Of a DNA stretch of 10,000 bases, positions 1-6,392 are shown piece after piece. The stretch spans positions 15,001 to 25,000 of the forward strand of contig JASPKP010000078.1 in NCBI GenBank assembly GCA_030674155.1. Direction: 5' to 3'. Made by a program: the position numbers and the translations under genes. The DNA comes from Stramonita haemastoma (lineage: Eukaryota; Mollusca; Gastropoda; Neogastropoda; Muricidae). Within the stretch, counting starts at the first letter, position 1. Each line of letters starts with the position of its first letter. The notes beneath the pieces were generated by a model. That model saw only the letters and a list, made by a program, of their open reading frames with translations, did not search any database and had not been told where the DNA came from.

Positions 1-63
1 AAAGAAAAACAACAACAAAAAAACCCATTGCAAATTCCAATGAAATGATAACATATAGGAAAA
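1..63 (-). other. 3' flank / short 3' UTR of LINE element A
   Basis: This stretch lies directly after the TGA that closes element A on the minus strand. Read on that strand it is AT-rich and ends in a T-rich, TTG-containing run at the window edge. No AATAAA signal and no poly(A) tail can be seen, so the element's true 3' end may lie outside the window. It could equally be host flank. Confidence 0.35.
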
Positions 64-2259
64 TCATGACAATAGTGTTTCCCGTAACTGGAAAGCTTTA
101 TATAAGTACAGTGCTAAATTTCGCACAATGCTATCGTTATTTGATGCCATTAATAATGCAAACCAAAATAAGCAAGGCTGCCTATAGAACTTCGATGGAA
201 TAAACTTTACTCTCAGATTAGAAAAGAAGGGGCAAGACAAAACAAAGTGAACTTCATCTTCAATTGACTCTTTGCATAGTGGACACAACAAATCAGCTTC
301 ATGTACACATTGGTAGCGACAGACATGTACATTAATTTCAGATACACCAAACCGGAATCTGGTTAAAATGAATCGTAAATGTCTGTCCATACTAACTGAA
401 AGATATTTCTTCAAAATATGAGTTGAACTATGAATTCTGTATATGTCAAATCTATTACTGGATTGAATATGACTTTCCCAACTTTGCCATCTGCAGTCTA
501 CCAGCCGTTGACGAAGAGTTTGTATAAATATTTTTTCATCACTTACCCCTGAAATATCCATGCATACCCCAGTCCTAGTTCACATATACATATGCGGACA
601 ATAGTTACCCAGTTAGTTTTACCCATTGTATCTAAATTATATAGCATATCATAGGCCTTACGTGGAAGTCTATCATCACTCATTTTTAACAATTTAAACC
701 AATAACGGACACATTTCACCACAGAATTAATATGAATGGGATACCTATTTGTTTCACCATACACTAAGTCATTTGGTGTTCTCATTTCAACACCCAAAAA
801 TTTCTTTAGACCAAATAAATGAACTGACTCACACTGTACAGCAGCATTGTTGTCTAAACCCCATAACTCAGATCCATATTGGACAATGGGCTGTATCTGA
901 GCATCAAATATTTTAAGAAAAAGTTGCAAAGAATTGTTATTTATCAACTACAGCTTTCTCATAATAAGAAACAATACATTTTTTGCTCTACTACAGAGGT
1001 CTTTACTGGCAGCAACAAAACTCAAACGAGTAGAAAAAATAATACCCAGATATCTATAAGCATTCACAACAGTCATTTCAACGCCATCATACACCCATTT
1101 CTCTCTGGCTGCCAAAAACCCACCTTTTCTAAAAACAATAATATTACTTTTATTCATATTGACTTTCAACTGCAGTTCATTTGCTGCATTCTTCAAATTA
1201 TTAAGTTGACATTGCAGACCAACAACAGTTTCTGATAACAAAACTATGTCATCAGCTAACAGTAAAATAAACAATTCATAGAAATCAACTGTAAATTTTG
1301 CACCATGTCTTCCCTTTTCAATCACTTGTATTGCTAATTCATTTATAAATAATAAAAACAAAATCGGACTGCAAACATCACCCTGTTTTACTCCCTTTGT
1401 ACAGTTTATGAAATCAGTTAGCTTGTTTCCAGACCTGACACGTGTTTTGACAACATCATACATACTTTTTATACATCTAAACAGCTTTCCTCTAATCCCT
1501 TGTTTTATCAAAATAGGCCACAACAAATTTTTATTGATTGAGTCAAACGCATTCTCAAAGTCTATAAACGCTACATAAAGTTTACGGTTATAAGACAATT
1601 GTTTTTGAATGAAGGCCAGAAGAGTAAACATGTGATCGATTGTTGAATAGCCTCGCTTAAAACCAGCCTGATGTTCTCCAGTTAAATTAGTTTCTTCTAC
1701 GTATTCTTGCAGTCTTCTGTTAATAACAATGCTATATATTTTACTACAAATGTCAGACAGAGAAATGCCCCATAATTATTTGTATCATTTACATTACCCT
1801 TTTTATAGAGAGGAAGAATAATAGATTCACACCAGTTTTCAGGAAAAATGCCTTGGTCAAATAAAGTATTAAAAAACTTGACAAGAAAGTCTATAATTTG
1901 TTTGCAAGGAGCTTTGAAAAGTTCGCTAATAATGCCATCTGGACCTGGAGCTTTGCGATTCTTAATTTTTCTAAGTGCAAACACAACTTCTTCTTGAGAT
2001 ATTGGGCGATCCATAACACAATGTTCATTATCTAGAAAATCATAATCTGTGCTATCACAAATACAATCTTGATCAAGTAAGGCTTTAAAATGCTTGAACC
2101 AATCATCCAACACAATGCTATTCAGTGGCTGTCTCTTTTTTAGTGATACTTTACTCATATAGTGCCAAAATTCTTTTTGATTATTAATGTTAGATACAAG
2201 ATTCGCTACCAAATTGTCATTAAATGCTTTTTTCTTTCTTATCAATGTGCTTTTGTACT
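64..2259 (-). pseudogene. LINE element A: 5'-truncated non-LTR reverse transcriptase ORF, disabled
   Basis: This is the RT half of a non-LTR retrotransposon ORF, which would copy element RNA onto nicked target DNA. Reading from 2259, an N-terminal linker leads to a KAPGPDG motif (near 1945), then a WCESIILPLYKKG-like segment. The motif A catalytic Asp lies in the segment AFIDFENAFD (1542-1571), then GVKQGDVCSP, and motif C reads LADD (1248-1259). The thumb and C-terminal domain end in a C-x2-C-x8-H-x4-C knuckle (232-285). Three lesions are visible. A single-base loss near 1768-1772 breaks the conserved NNYRGISL segment. A TAG stands in frame at 948-950. A base is lost in a G4 run at 546-549. 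Apart from these the reading continues to TGA at 64-66. No endonuclease is present; homology stops where GA/TC repeat begins. It is related to but clearly diverged from element B. The exact clade (Jockey/I or CR1 side) is not resolved. Confidence 0.9.
232..285 (-). other. C-terminal CCHC zinc-knuckle-like motif of element A
   Basis: In the final reading frame of element A (residues 93-110 counted from the ATG at 561) the spacing is C-x2-C-x8-H-x4-C, starting CPLC and ending HFVLSC. The same spacing occurs in element B (CPFC ... HFLMEC), so it is a conserved feature of this clade's C-terminal domain. A nucleic-acid-binding role is inferred from the family. Confidence 0.75.
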
Positions 2260-2408
2260 GAGAGAGAGAGAGAAGACAGACAGACAGAAGACAGACAGAC
2301 AGAGAGAGAGACACAGAGAGAGAGAGACGAGAGACTGAGACCAGAGAGAGAAAGATACAGGCAGAGACATGACAGAGACAGAGAGAGGGGGGAGAGAGAG
2401 AGGGGGTT

Positions 2409-2544
2409 GGAAGGAGAGAGAGGAGAGAGAGAGGGAAGAGAGGAGGAAGAGAGGGAGAGAGAGAGGAGAGAGAGAGAGGAGGAGAGGAGAGGAGAGAGAG
2501 GAGAGAGAGAGAGAGAGAGAGGAGAGGAGGAGATAGGGAGAGAG

Positions 2545-2594
<50 letters not shown>

Positions 2595-2663
2595 GAGAGA
2601 GAGAGAGGAGAGAGAGGAGAGAGAGAGAGAGAGAGAGAAGGAGAGAGAGAGAGAGAGAGAGAG
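2409..2663. repeat. Long polypurine tracts (GA/GGA)n
   Basis: Two uninterrupted purine runs, 2409-2533 (125 nt) and 2535-2663 (129 nt), are separated by a single T at 2534. They are mostly GA with GGA interruptions. Such homopurine-homopyrimidine mirror-like tracts are known to adopt triplex (H-DNA) structures and to stall replication. Whether that happens here is inference. Confidence 0.9.
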
Positions 2664-2882
2664 CAGAGTCCCGAGAAGAGAGAGCAAGAGGACACAGAGA
2701 AGGGAGAAAAAGAGAGACTTACACAAGAGAGAGCGAGAGAGAAACAGAGAGGAAGAGACTACAACCAGGAAGAGAGAGAAAGGGAGAGGGAGAGGGAGAG
2801 ACAGAAACACAGAGAAAGGGAGAGAGAGACACAGAGAGAGGGAGAGAGAGGGGGGGGGGAGACAGACAGACAGACAAACAAA

Positions 2883-2983
2883 GAGAAATACAAAATGTTA
2901 TTAAGTACGACAGTGAAGGAAACGATAAGAAGAAAAATGCACCAAAAAACAAACAAATCAATCAAGAACAAGTGACAACAATG
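2883..2983. repeat. Non-GA spacer, copy 1 (uninterrupted, 'empty site')
   Basis: This AT-richer segment interrupts the GA block. It starts GAGAAATACAAAATGTTATT and ends near AAGTGACAACAATGA. A second copy, about nine-tenths identical by eye over its right part, lies at 3944-3981 plus 4499-4584 and is split by element C. Both copies are preceded by a G-run followed by a GACAGACAG-type sequence and followed by GGAGGGA- or GGGAGGA-type sequence, so they were duplicated together with the flanking GA repeat. No coding or promoter function is recognisable. Confidence 0.85.
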
Positions 2984-3131
2984 AGAGGAGGGAGGGAGGG
3001 AGGGAGAGAGAGAGAGACAGAGAGAGAGACAGATAGACAGACAGACAGACAGAGACAGACAGAGAGAGACAAACCGACAGATAGACCGACAGAGACAGAG
3101 AGAAAGAGAGACGAGAGAGCAGAGAGAGTGC

Positions 3132-3196
3132 GACTGAGACAAGAGACTGAGACGAGAGACTGAGATCAGAGACTGAGACCAGAGACTGAGACCAGA
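3132..3196. repeat. 13-bp minisatellite, five units (consensus GACTGAGACCAGA)
   Basis: Five consecutive 13-bp units are present; units 4 and 5 are exact and units 1-3 differ in the CC portion (CA, CG, TC). The same unit occurs once at 2333-2345, three times at 3595-3633 and three times in degraded form at 5073-5111. It therefore marks homologous positions within the higher-order array. Confidence 0.9.
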
Positions 3197-3261
3197 GAGA
3201 GAAAGGCAGAGGCAGAGGCAGAGAGAGAGAGAGACAGACAGACAGGCAGACAAACAGATGA

Positions 3262-3262
<1 letters not shown>

Positions 3263-3298
<36 letters not shown>
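3263..3298. repeat. (GACA)9 microsatellite
   Basis: Nine perfect GACA units run directly into the GACCGAGAGATTGAGG block. A similar (GACA)10 run precedes another copy of that block near 5323, which supports duplication of the pair. Confidence 0.9.
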
Positions 3299-3300
<2 letters not shown>

Positions 3301-3302
3301 GA

Positions 3303-3365
3303 CCGAGAGATTGAGGCTAAAGAGAGAGGGAGAGAGAGGGAGAAAAAGATACTAAGACATTAGAG
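3303..3365. repeat. Array block X, copy 1 (GAGATTGAGGCTAAAG...)
   Basis: This degenerate block contains GAGATTGAGGCTAAAGAGAG followed by a GGGAGAAAAAGATACTAAGA segment. Copies lie at about 4834-4895 (GAGATTGCGGC..., then GGGAGAAAAAGAGACTAAGA) and 5315-5366 (GAGATTGAGGCCAAAG..., then a shortened segment). The block is not simple GA repeat, so the matches are evidence of higher-order duplication. Confidence 0.8.
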
Positions 3366-3594
3366 AGACAGATAGAAAGAAAGACAGCAAGAGAGCAAGG
3401 GAGAGACAGAGAGTCAAAGAGAGAGAGAGGGAGACAGAGGGAGACAGGGATAAGAGAGAGAGACAGAGACAGAGAGCGAGAGAGACAGAGAGCGAGAGAA
3501 AAGAGACAGAGACAGAGAGACAGCGACCGATAGAGACAGTACAGAGACAGAGAGAGACACAGAGAGAGAGACAGAGAGAGAGTTAGAGACCACA

Positions 3595-3633
3595 GACTGA
3601 GACCAGAGACTGAGACCAGAGACTGAGACCAGA
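3595..3633. repeat. 13-bp minisatellite, three units
   Basis: Three exact GACTGAGACCAGA units are followed shortly by the GCAGAGACATGACAGAGACA block. The order minisatellite then block repeats the arrangement at 2333-2396 and 5073-5170. Confidence 0.9.
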
Positions 3634-3943
3634 GAAAGATAAGCAGAGGCAGAGACATGACAGAGACAGAGAGAGGGGGGAGAGTGAGAGGGGGGGAGAG
3701 AGAGAGAGGAGAGAGAGAGAGAATGAGACCAGAGAGAGAGACAGAGAGAGACCAGAAGAGAGAGAGAGGGCGAGAAAAGAGAAACTCAGATAGGAGAGAG
3801 AAACAGAATGGGAGAGACAACAACGAGGAAGAGAAAGAGAGAAGGAGAGGGAGAGACAGAGACACAGAGAGAGGGAGAGACACAGACAGAGTTAGAGAGA
3901 GACAAAGAGAGAGAGCGAGAGAAAGGGGGGGGAGGGACAGACA

Positions 3944-3981
3944 GAGAAAATACAAAATTTTATTTACAGAGATTAGATTAA
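3944..3981. repeat. Non-GA spacer, copy 2, left part
   Basis: It starts GAGAAAATACAAAATTTTAT and matches the left end of the spacer copy at 2883. Continuity with the matching sequence is lost where element C begins. The last eight bases (3974-3981, TAGATTAA) are repeated just after element C. Confidence 0.75.
3974..3981. repeat. Candidate target-site duplication, left copy (TAGATTAA)
   Basis: TAGATTAA sits immediately before the first bases with convincing RT homology in element C. An identical 8-mer sits immediately after its GAA tail. Eight bases in AT-rich DNA is short, so chance is possible. The fit of both copies to the element boundaries is what supports it. Confidence 0.55.
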
Positions 3982-4498
3982 AACTGAAGACCATTTGGAA
4001 GAACAGGAACATCTCGCTCACCTCAAAGATCAGACTGATGCGCACTCTGGTCATCTCAATATTCCTGTATGCTTGTGTGTCATGGACCATCACAGCGGAT
4101 CTGCAAAAGAGAATACAGGCCACAGAGATCAGATGCTTTCGCAGACTTCTCGGCATCTCTTACAAAGACCACATTAATAACGAGGAAGTGAGAATCAGAA
4201 TCGGTCAAGCCATCAGGCCCTTTGAAGATCTCCTGACCACAGTCAAAAAACGCAAACTGAAGTGGTATGGGCACGTCGCAAGATCAACAGGGCTTGCCAA
4301 GACGATTCTGCAGGGAACTGTGCAAGGCGGGAGAAGGAGAGGCAGGCAGAGAAAGATATGGGAGGACAACATCCGAGAGTGGACGGGCCTCAGGCTGAGT
4401 GACACCCTGAGAAAGGTCGAGGGCAGAAGGAAATGCTTGCGAGGTCTTCCGTGGCGCCCCTACGGTCTAATTAAACTACGGGATAGAAGAAGAAGAAG
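3982..4498 (+). mobile_element. Element C: 5'-truncated RTE-like LINE 3' end
   Basis: This insertion of about 517 bp has one reading frame from 3984 to about 4433. It encodes the C-terminal part of an RTE-like endonuclease/reverse-transcriptase polyprotein, a type abundant in invertebrate genomes. Recognisable words in order are LKTIWKNRNISL, SKIRLMRTLV, YACVSWT, RRLLGISYKDH, KKRKLKWYGHVARS, AKTILQGTVQGGRRRGRQ and WEDNIREWTGL. The RT catalytic core and endonuclease are absent through 5' truncation, typical of aborted target-primed reverse transcription. Near 4433 a one-base loss shifts the last residues out of frame. The element closes with CTACGGGATAG and four GAA units (4487-4498). It lies opposite in strand to elements A and B and belongs to a different clade. 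The clade name is from recognition, not a search. Confidence 0.88.
4487..4498 (+). repeat. (GAA)4 3' tail of element C
   Basis: Four GAA units follow the terminal GGGATA of element C. RTE-type LINEs characteristically end in short trinucleotide repeats rather than poly(A), so this marks the 3' end and fixes the insertion boundary. Confidence 0.7.
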
Positions 4499-4584
4499 TA
4501 GATTAAGAACAACAGTGAAGGAAAGACAAGAAGAAAAATGCACCAAAAAACAAACAGTTCAATCAAGAACAAGTGACAACAATG
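4499..4584. repeat. Non-GA spacer, copy 2, right part, beginning with the right TSD copy
   Basis: It begins with TAGATTAA (4499-4506), matching the 8-mer at 3974. It then runs parallel to 2900-2983: both contain CAGTGAAGGAAA, AGAAGAAAAATGCACC and AATCAAGAACAAGTGACAAC. A handful of substitutions and one indel separate the copies. The resumption of the match directly after element C is what identifies the insertion. Confidence 0.85.
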
Positions 4585-4593
4585 AAGGGAGGA

Positions 4594-4624
<31 letters not shown>

Positions 4625-4672
<48 letters not shown>
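4625..4672. repeat. (GA)24 microsatellite
   Basis: A perfect 48-bp GA run, one of the longest uninterrupted dinucleotide runs in the block, with GAGACA-type degenerate repeat on its right. Perfection suggests recent expansion compared with the surrounding decayed repeat. Confidence 0.9.
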
Positions 4673-4688
<16 letters not shown>

Positions 4689-4833
4689 CGGGACAGACAG
4701 ACAGACAGAGACAGAGATAGAGACAGACCGACACAGACAGAGAGACAGAGAGACAGAGAGAAACTGAGATCAGAGAGAGAAAGAGATTGATAGACAGGCA
4801 GAGGCAGAGACATGACAGAGACAGAGAGACAGA

Positions 4834-4895
4834 GACCGAGAGATTGCGGCAAAAAAGAGCGGGAGAGAGAGGGAGAAAAAGAGACTAAGACATGA
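4834..4895. repeat. Array block X, copy 2
   Basis: Contains GAGATTGCGGCAAAAAAGAG and GGGAGAAAAAGAGACTAAGA, matching copy 1 near 3303 with scattered substitutions. After it the two copies stay alignable for some distance through AGCAAGA-type words. Confidence 0.8.
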
Positions 4896-5072
4896 GATAG
4901 AGAGAAAGAGAGAGAGAGCAAGACAGCGAGGGAGGGACACAGAGAGAGGGGGGGAGAGACAGAGGGAGACAGGGACGACAGAGAGAGAGACAGACAGAGA
5001 CAGAGACAGAGAGAAAGAGAAAAAAAAGAGACAGAGATAGACAGACAGAGACATAGAGAGAGAGAGACCAGA

Positions 5073-5111
5073 GACTGGGACCAGAGACTGAAACCAGAGA
5101 CCGAGACCAGA
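5073..5111. repeat. 13-bp minisatellite, three diverged units
   Basis: The units read GACTGGGACCAGA, GACTGAAACCAGA and GACCGAGACCAGA, each one substitution away from the consensus. They are followed by TAGACAGGCAGAAGCAGAGA and the ACATGACAGAGACA word, repeating the arrangement seen near 3595-3665. Confidence 0.85.
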
Positions 5112-5168
5112 CAGATAGAAAGATAGACAGGCAGAAGCAGAGACATGACAGAGACACAGAGAGAGGGG

Positions 5169-5200
<32 letters not shown>

Positions 5201-5259
5201 AGGGGGGAGAGAGAGAGAGAGAGAGAGAGAGAGGAGGAGAGGAGAGAGAGAGAGAAGAC

Positions 5260-5262
<3 letters not shown>

Positions 5263-5304
<42 letters not shown>

Positions 5305-5366
5305 GAGAGAGAAAGACAGAGAGATTGAGGCCAAAGAGAGAGGGGGGGAAAACCTAGAGACATGAG
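5263..5366. repeat. (GACA)10 plus array block X, copy 3
   Basis: Ten perfect GACA units (5263-5302) precede GAGATTGAGGCCAAAGAGAG. The (GACA)n-then-X pairing is the same as at 3263-3365. This copy of X is shortened after a G-run. Confidence 0.8.
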
Positions 5367-5447
5367 AGAGAGGGGGAGAGAGAGAGCGAAGGAGGGAGGG
5401 AAAGACAGACAGAGACAGACAGAGAGAGAGAAAGTTAGAGAGAGAGA

Positions 5448-5545
5448 GAATGAATGAATAATCTTTATTTTTCAAGGGTTACAGAGTAAGCATTACATAC
5501 TTTTTTTCATCCGGCCCTTGCCCTGATCAGGGAATAAAGATAAGA
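5448..5545 (-). mobile_element. Probable 3' end of a minus-strand retroposon (SINE or LINE) with ATTC-type tail
   Basis: Read on the minus strand, this stretch holds a 12-bp palindrome, CCCTGATCAGGG (5521-5532). A short unique stretch follows, then AATAAA (5464-5469), and it ends in ATTCATTCATTC-like repeats (5448-5459) that pass directly into TC repeat. An AATAAA-like word plus a tandem tetranucleotide tail is typical of the 3' ends of many invertebrate SINEs and CR1/L2-type LINEs. No coding sequence or tRNA-like A/B boxes are identifiable upstream. The family and the 5' boundary are uncertain; it may be only a short 3' remnant. Confidence 0.5.
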
Positions 5546-5673
5546 AACCTCTCCCAACCCTACATACCAGCATCACCACCAACAGCAGTTCAATATTTTA
5601 AAAGAAGAAAACGGGATACATTCAACAAAACGCGTCATCCTAACTGGATACACTGATAATTATTTAAACAAAC
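5546..5673. other. Unassigned AT-rich sequence
   Basis: A mixed-composition stretch without a supported gene, repeat or motif. It may be the body of the retroposon whose tail lies at 5448, or host DNA. Confidence 0.4.
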
Positions 5674-5713
5674 GTGTGTGTGTATGTGTATGTGTGTGTG
5701 TATGCCTCTGTGT

Positions 5714-5766
<53 letters not shown>

Positions 5767-5789
5767 GGTGTGTGTGTGTGTGTGTGTGT
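5674..5789. repeat. (TG)n microsatellite, interrupted
   Basis: About 116 bp of TG repeat with TATG, GCCTC and TTGG interruptions; the longest clean portion is about 46 bp. Alternating purine-pyrimidine DNA of this type can adopt Z-form. Reading frames through it encode only Thr-His strings and are not genes. Confidence 0.95.
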
Positions 5790-5987
5790 AAGTGGGAAAA
5801 CATGCAAAGTAGGCATAAAAGGGAAAAAACAGATTAAAAAATAACATAAAAACCCTTTAAACACAAAAAGCTACACGAAAACACATCTCTATATTCAAAT
5901 GGTAAGAATACAATTTGATTCCAACATAACAACCAAAACACTCCTCTCCATAATAAGTCTAGGATAGAATTTGCGAAGGTGGAAGTT
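5790..5987. other. Unassigned AT-rich sequence between microsatellites
   Basis: A unique-looking, A-rich stretch with no supported coding frame, RNA gene or repeat. Reading frames on the minus strand that cross it are extensions of Ser/Leu repeat translations. Confidence 0.5.
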
Positions 5988-6020
5988 GGAAGGGAAAGGA
6001 AAGGAAAGGGAGGAAGGAAG

Positions 6021-6052
<32 letters not shown>

Positions 6053-6057
6053 AGGAG

Positions 6058-6112
<55 letters not shown>

Positions 6113-6120
6113 AGAGAGAA
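5988..6120. repeat. 133-bp pure polypurine tract
   Basis: An uninterrupted purine run: it opens with GGAAA/GGAAG words and becomes (GA)n with GGA interruptions. It directly abuts the 3' tail of LINE element B. Compositionally it matches the pure tracts at 2409-2663. Confidence 0.95.
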
Positions 6121-6141
6121 CACTGAACACTGAACACTGAA
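6121..6141 (-). repeat. 7-bp tandem tail of element B, three units (plus-strand CACTGAA)
   Basis: Three exact tandem CACTGAA units (TTCAGTG on the element's strand) lie between the presumed 3' UTR of element B and the GA/TC tract. Short tandem tails of this kind terminate CR1-, L2- and I-like elements, so this is the best candidate for the element's 3' end. It could also be an independent microsatellite. Confidence 0.7.
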
Positions 6142-6392
6142 ATGATTTAATGTACATTGGCCTTGGACCACAATACATTTGTTGGGCTTGGGGTTCGGCA
6201 ATGGATTCATTCATATTATTAGCAATGCAAATGCATAAACAAGTAACTATTATCAACGATTAAAGAGAAAAAAACACAATTATTCCATTTCATGATTGAA
6301 ACCTGAAATCAACCATGATACAGCTACAAAAGAACAAAAATGATGTCTAATAAAACATGCATATTAAGTATATATCTGATCGTAACAGCTAG
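6142..6392 (-). other. Presumed 3' UTR of LINE element B
   Basis: About 250 bp follow the TGA of element B on the minus strand before its tandem tail. The sequence is AT-rich and non-coding, and includes an ATTAAA word close to the tail (about 6149-6154) that could act as a weak polyadenylation signal. The length is ordinary for a LINE 3' UTR. Family-wide conservation cannot be judged from one copy. Confidence 0.6.

Larger units (their letters stand above)
2260..5450. repeat. 3.2-kb GA/GACA-rich degenerate repeat block with higher-order structure
   Basis: The plus strand is overwhelmingly purine, built from GA, GGA, GACA and GAGACA words. It is not a uniform microsatellite, because recognisable longer blocks recur. 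A block around GCAGAGACATGACAGAGACA occurs near 2360, 3650, 4800 and 5137. A block starting GAGATTGAGGCTAAAGAGAG occurs near 3307, 4841 and 5323. A 13-bp minisatellite and a non-GA spacer also recur. Two large units, beginning near 2351 and 3635, carry the same order of landmarks, which suggests tandem segmental duplication and decay. The only retroelement coding sequence inside it is element C. Long reading frames across it encode only Arg/Glu or Ser/Leu strings and are not genes. Confidence 0.95.

Noticed and set aside
25..45. CATTG/CAATG short inverted repeat just downstream of element A's stop, possible 3' stem-loop
   Set aside because: A 5-bp stem in AT-rich DNA is expected by chance and no second copy was available to test conservation.
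879..1235. 118-codon plus-strand frame
   Set aside because: Antisense shadow of the RT coding sequence of element A.
2224..2904. Long plus-strand reading frame rich in Arg and Glu
   Set aside because: It is a translation of GA/GACA repeat in a frame that lacks stop codons. The composition is fully explained by the microsatellite and there is no domain.
3657..4790. 377-codon plus-strand frame that could be taken as one gene
   Set aside because: Only the middle (about 3984-4433) is real retrotransposon-derived coding sequence. Both ends are Arg/Glu translations of GA repeat joined by chance.
2260..5450. CRISPR-like or other spaced-repeat array
   Set aside because: The recurring words are unevenly spaced and diverged, spacers are themselves GA repeat, and no cas-like gene is present. 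The context is plainly eukaryotic.
2719..5475. Many overlapping minus-strand frames rich in Ser and Leu, some resembling membrane or signal sequences
   Set aside because: These are the complement of the GA block read in several frames. Hydrophobicity comes from CTC/TCT codons, not from a protein.
5448..5673. tRNA-derived SINE with internal pol III promoter
   Set aside because: No convincing A-box and B-box pair could be seen upstream of the ATTC tail, so only a generic retroposon 3' end is claimed.
5635..5864. Thr-His repeat proteins on the minus strand
   Set aside because: Translation of the (TG)n microsatellite.
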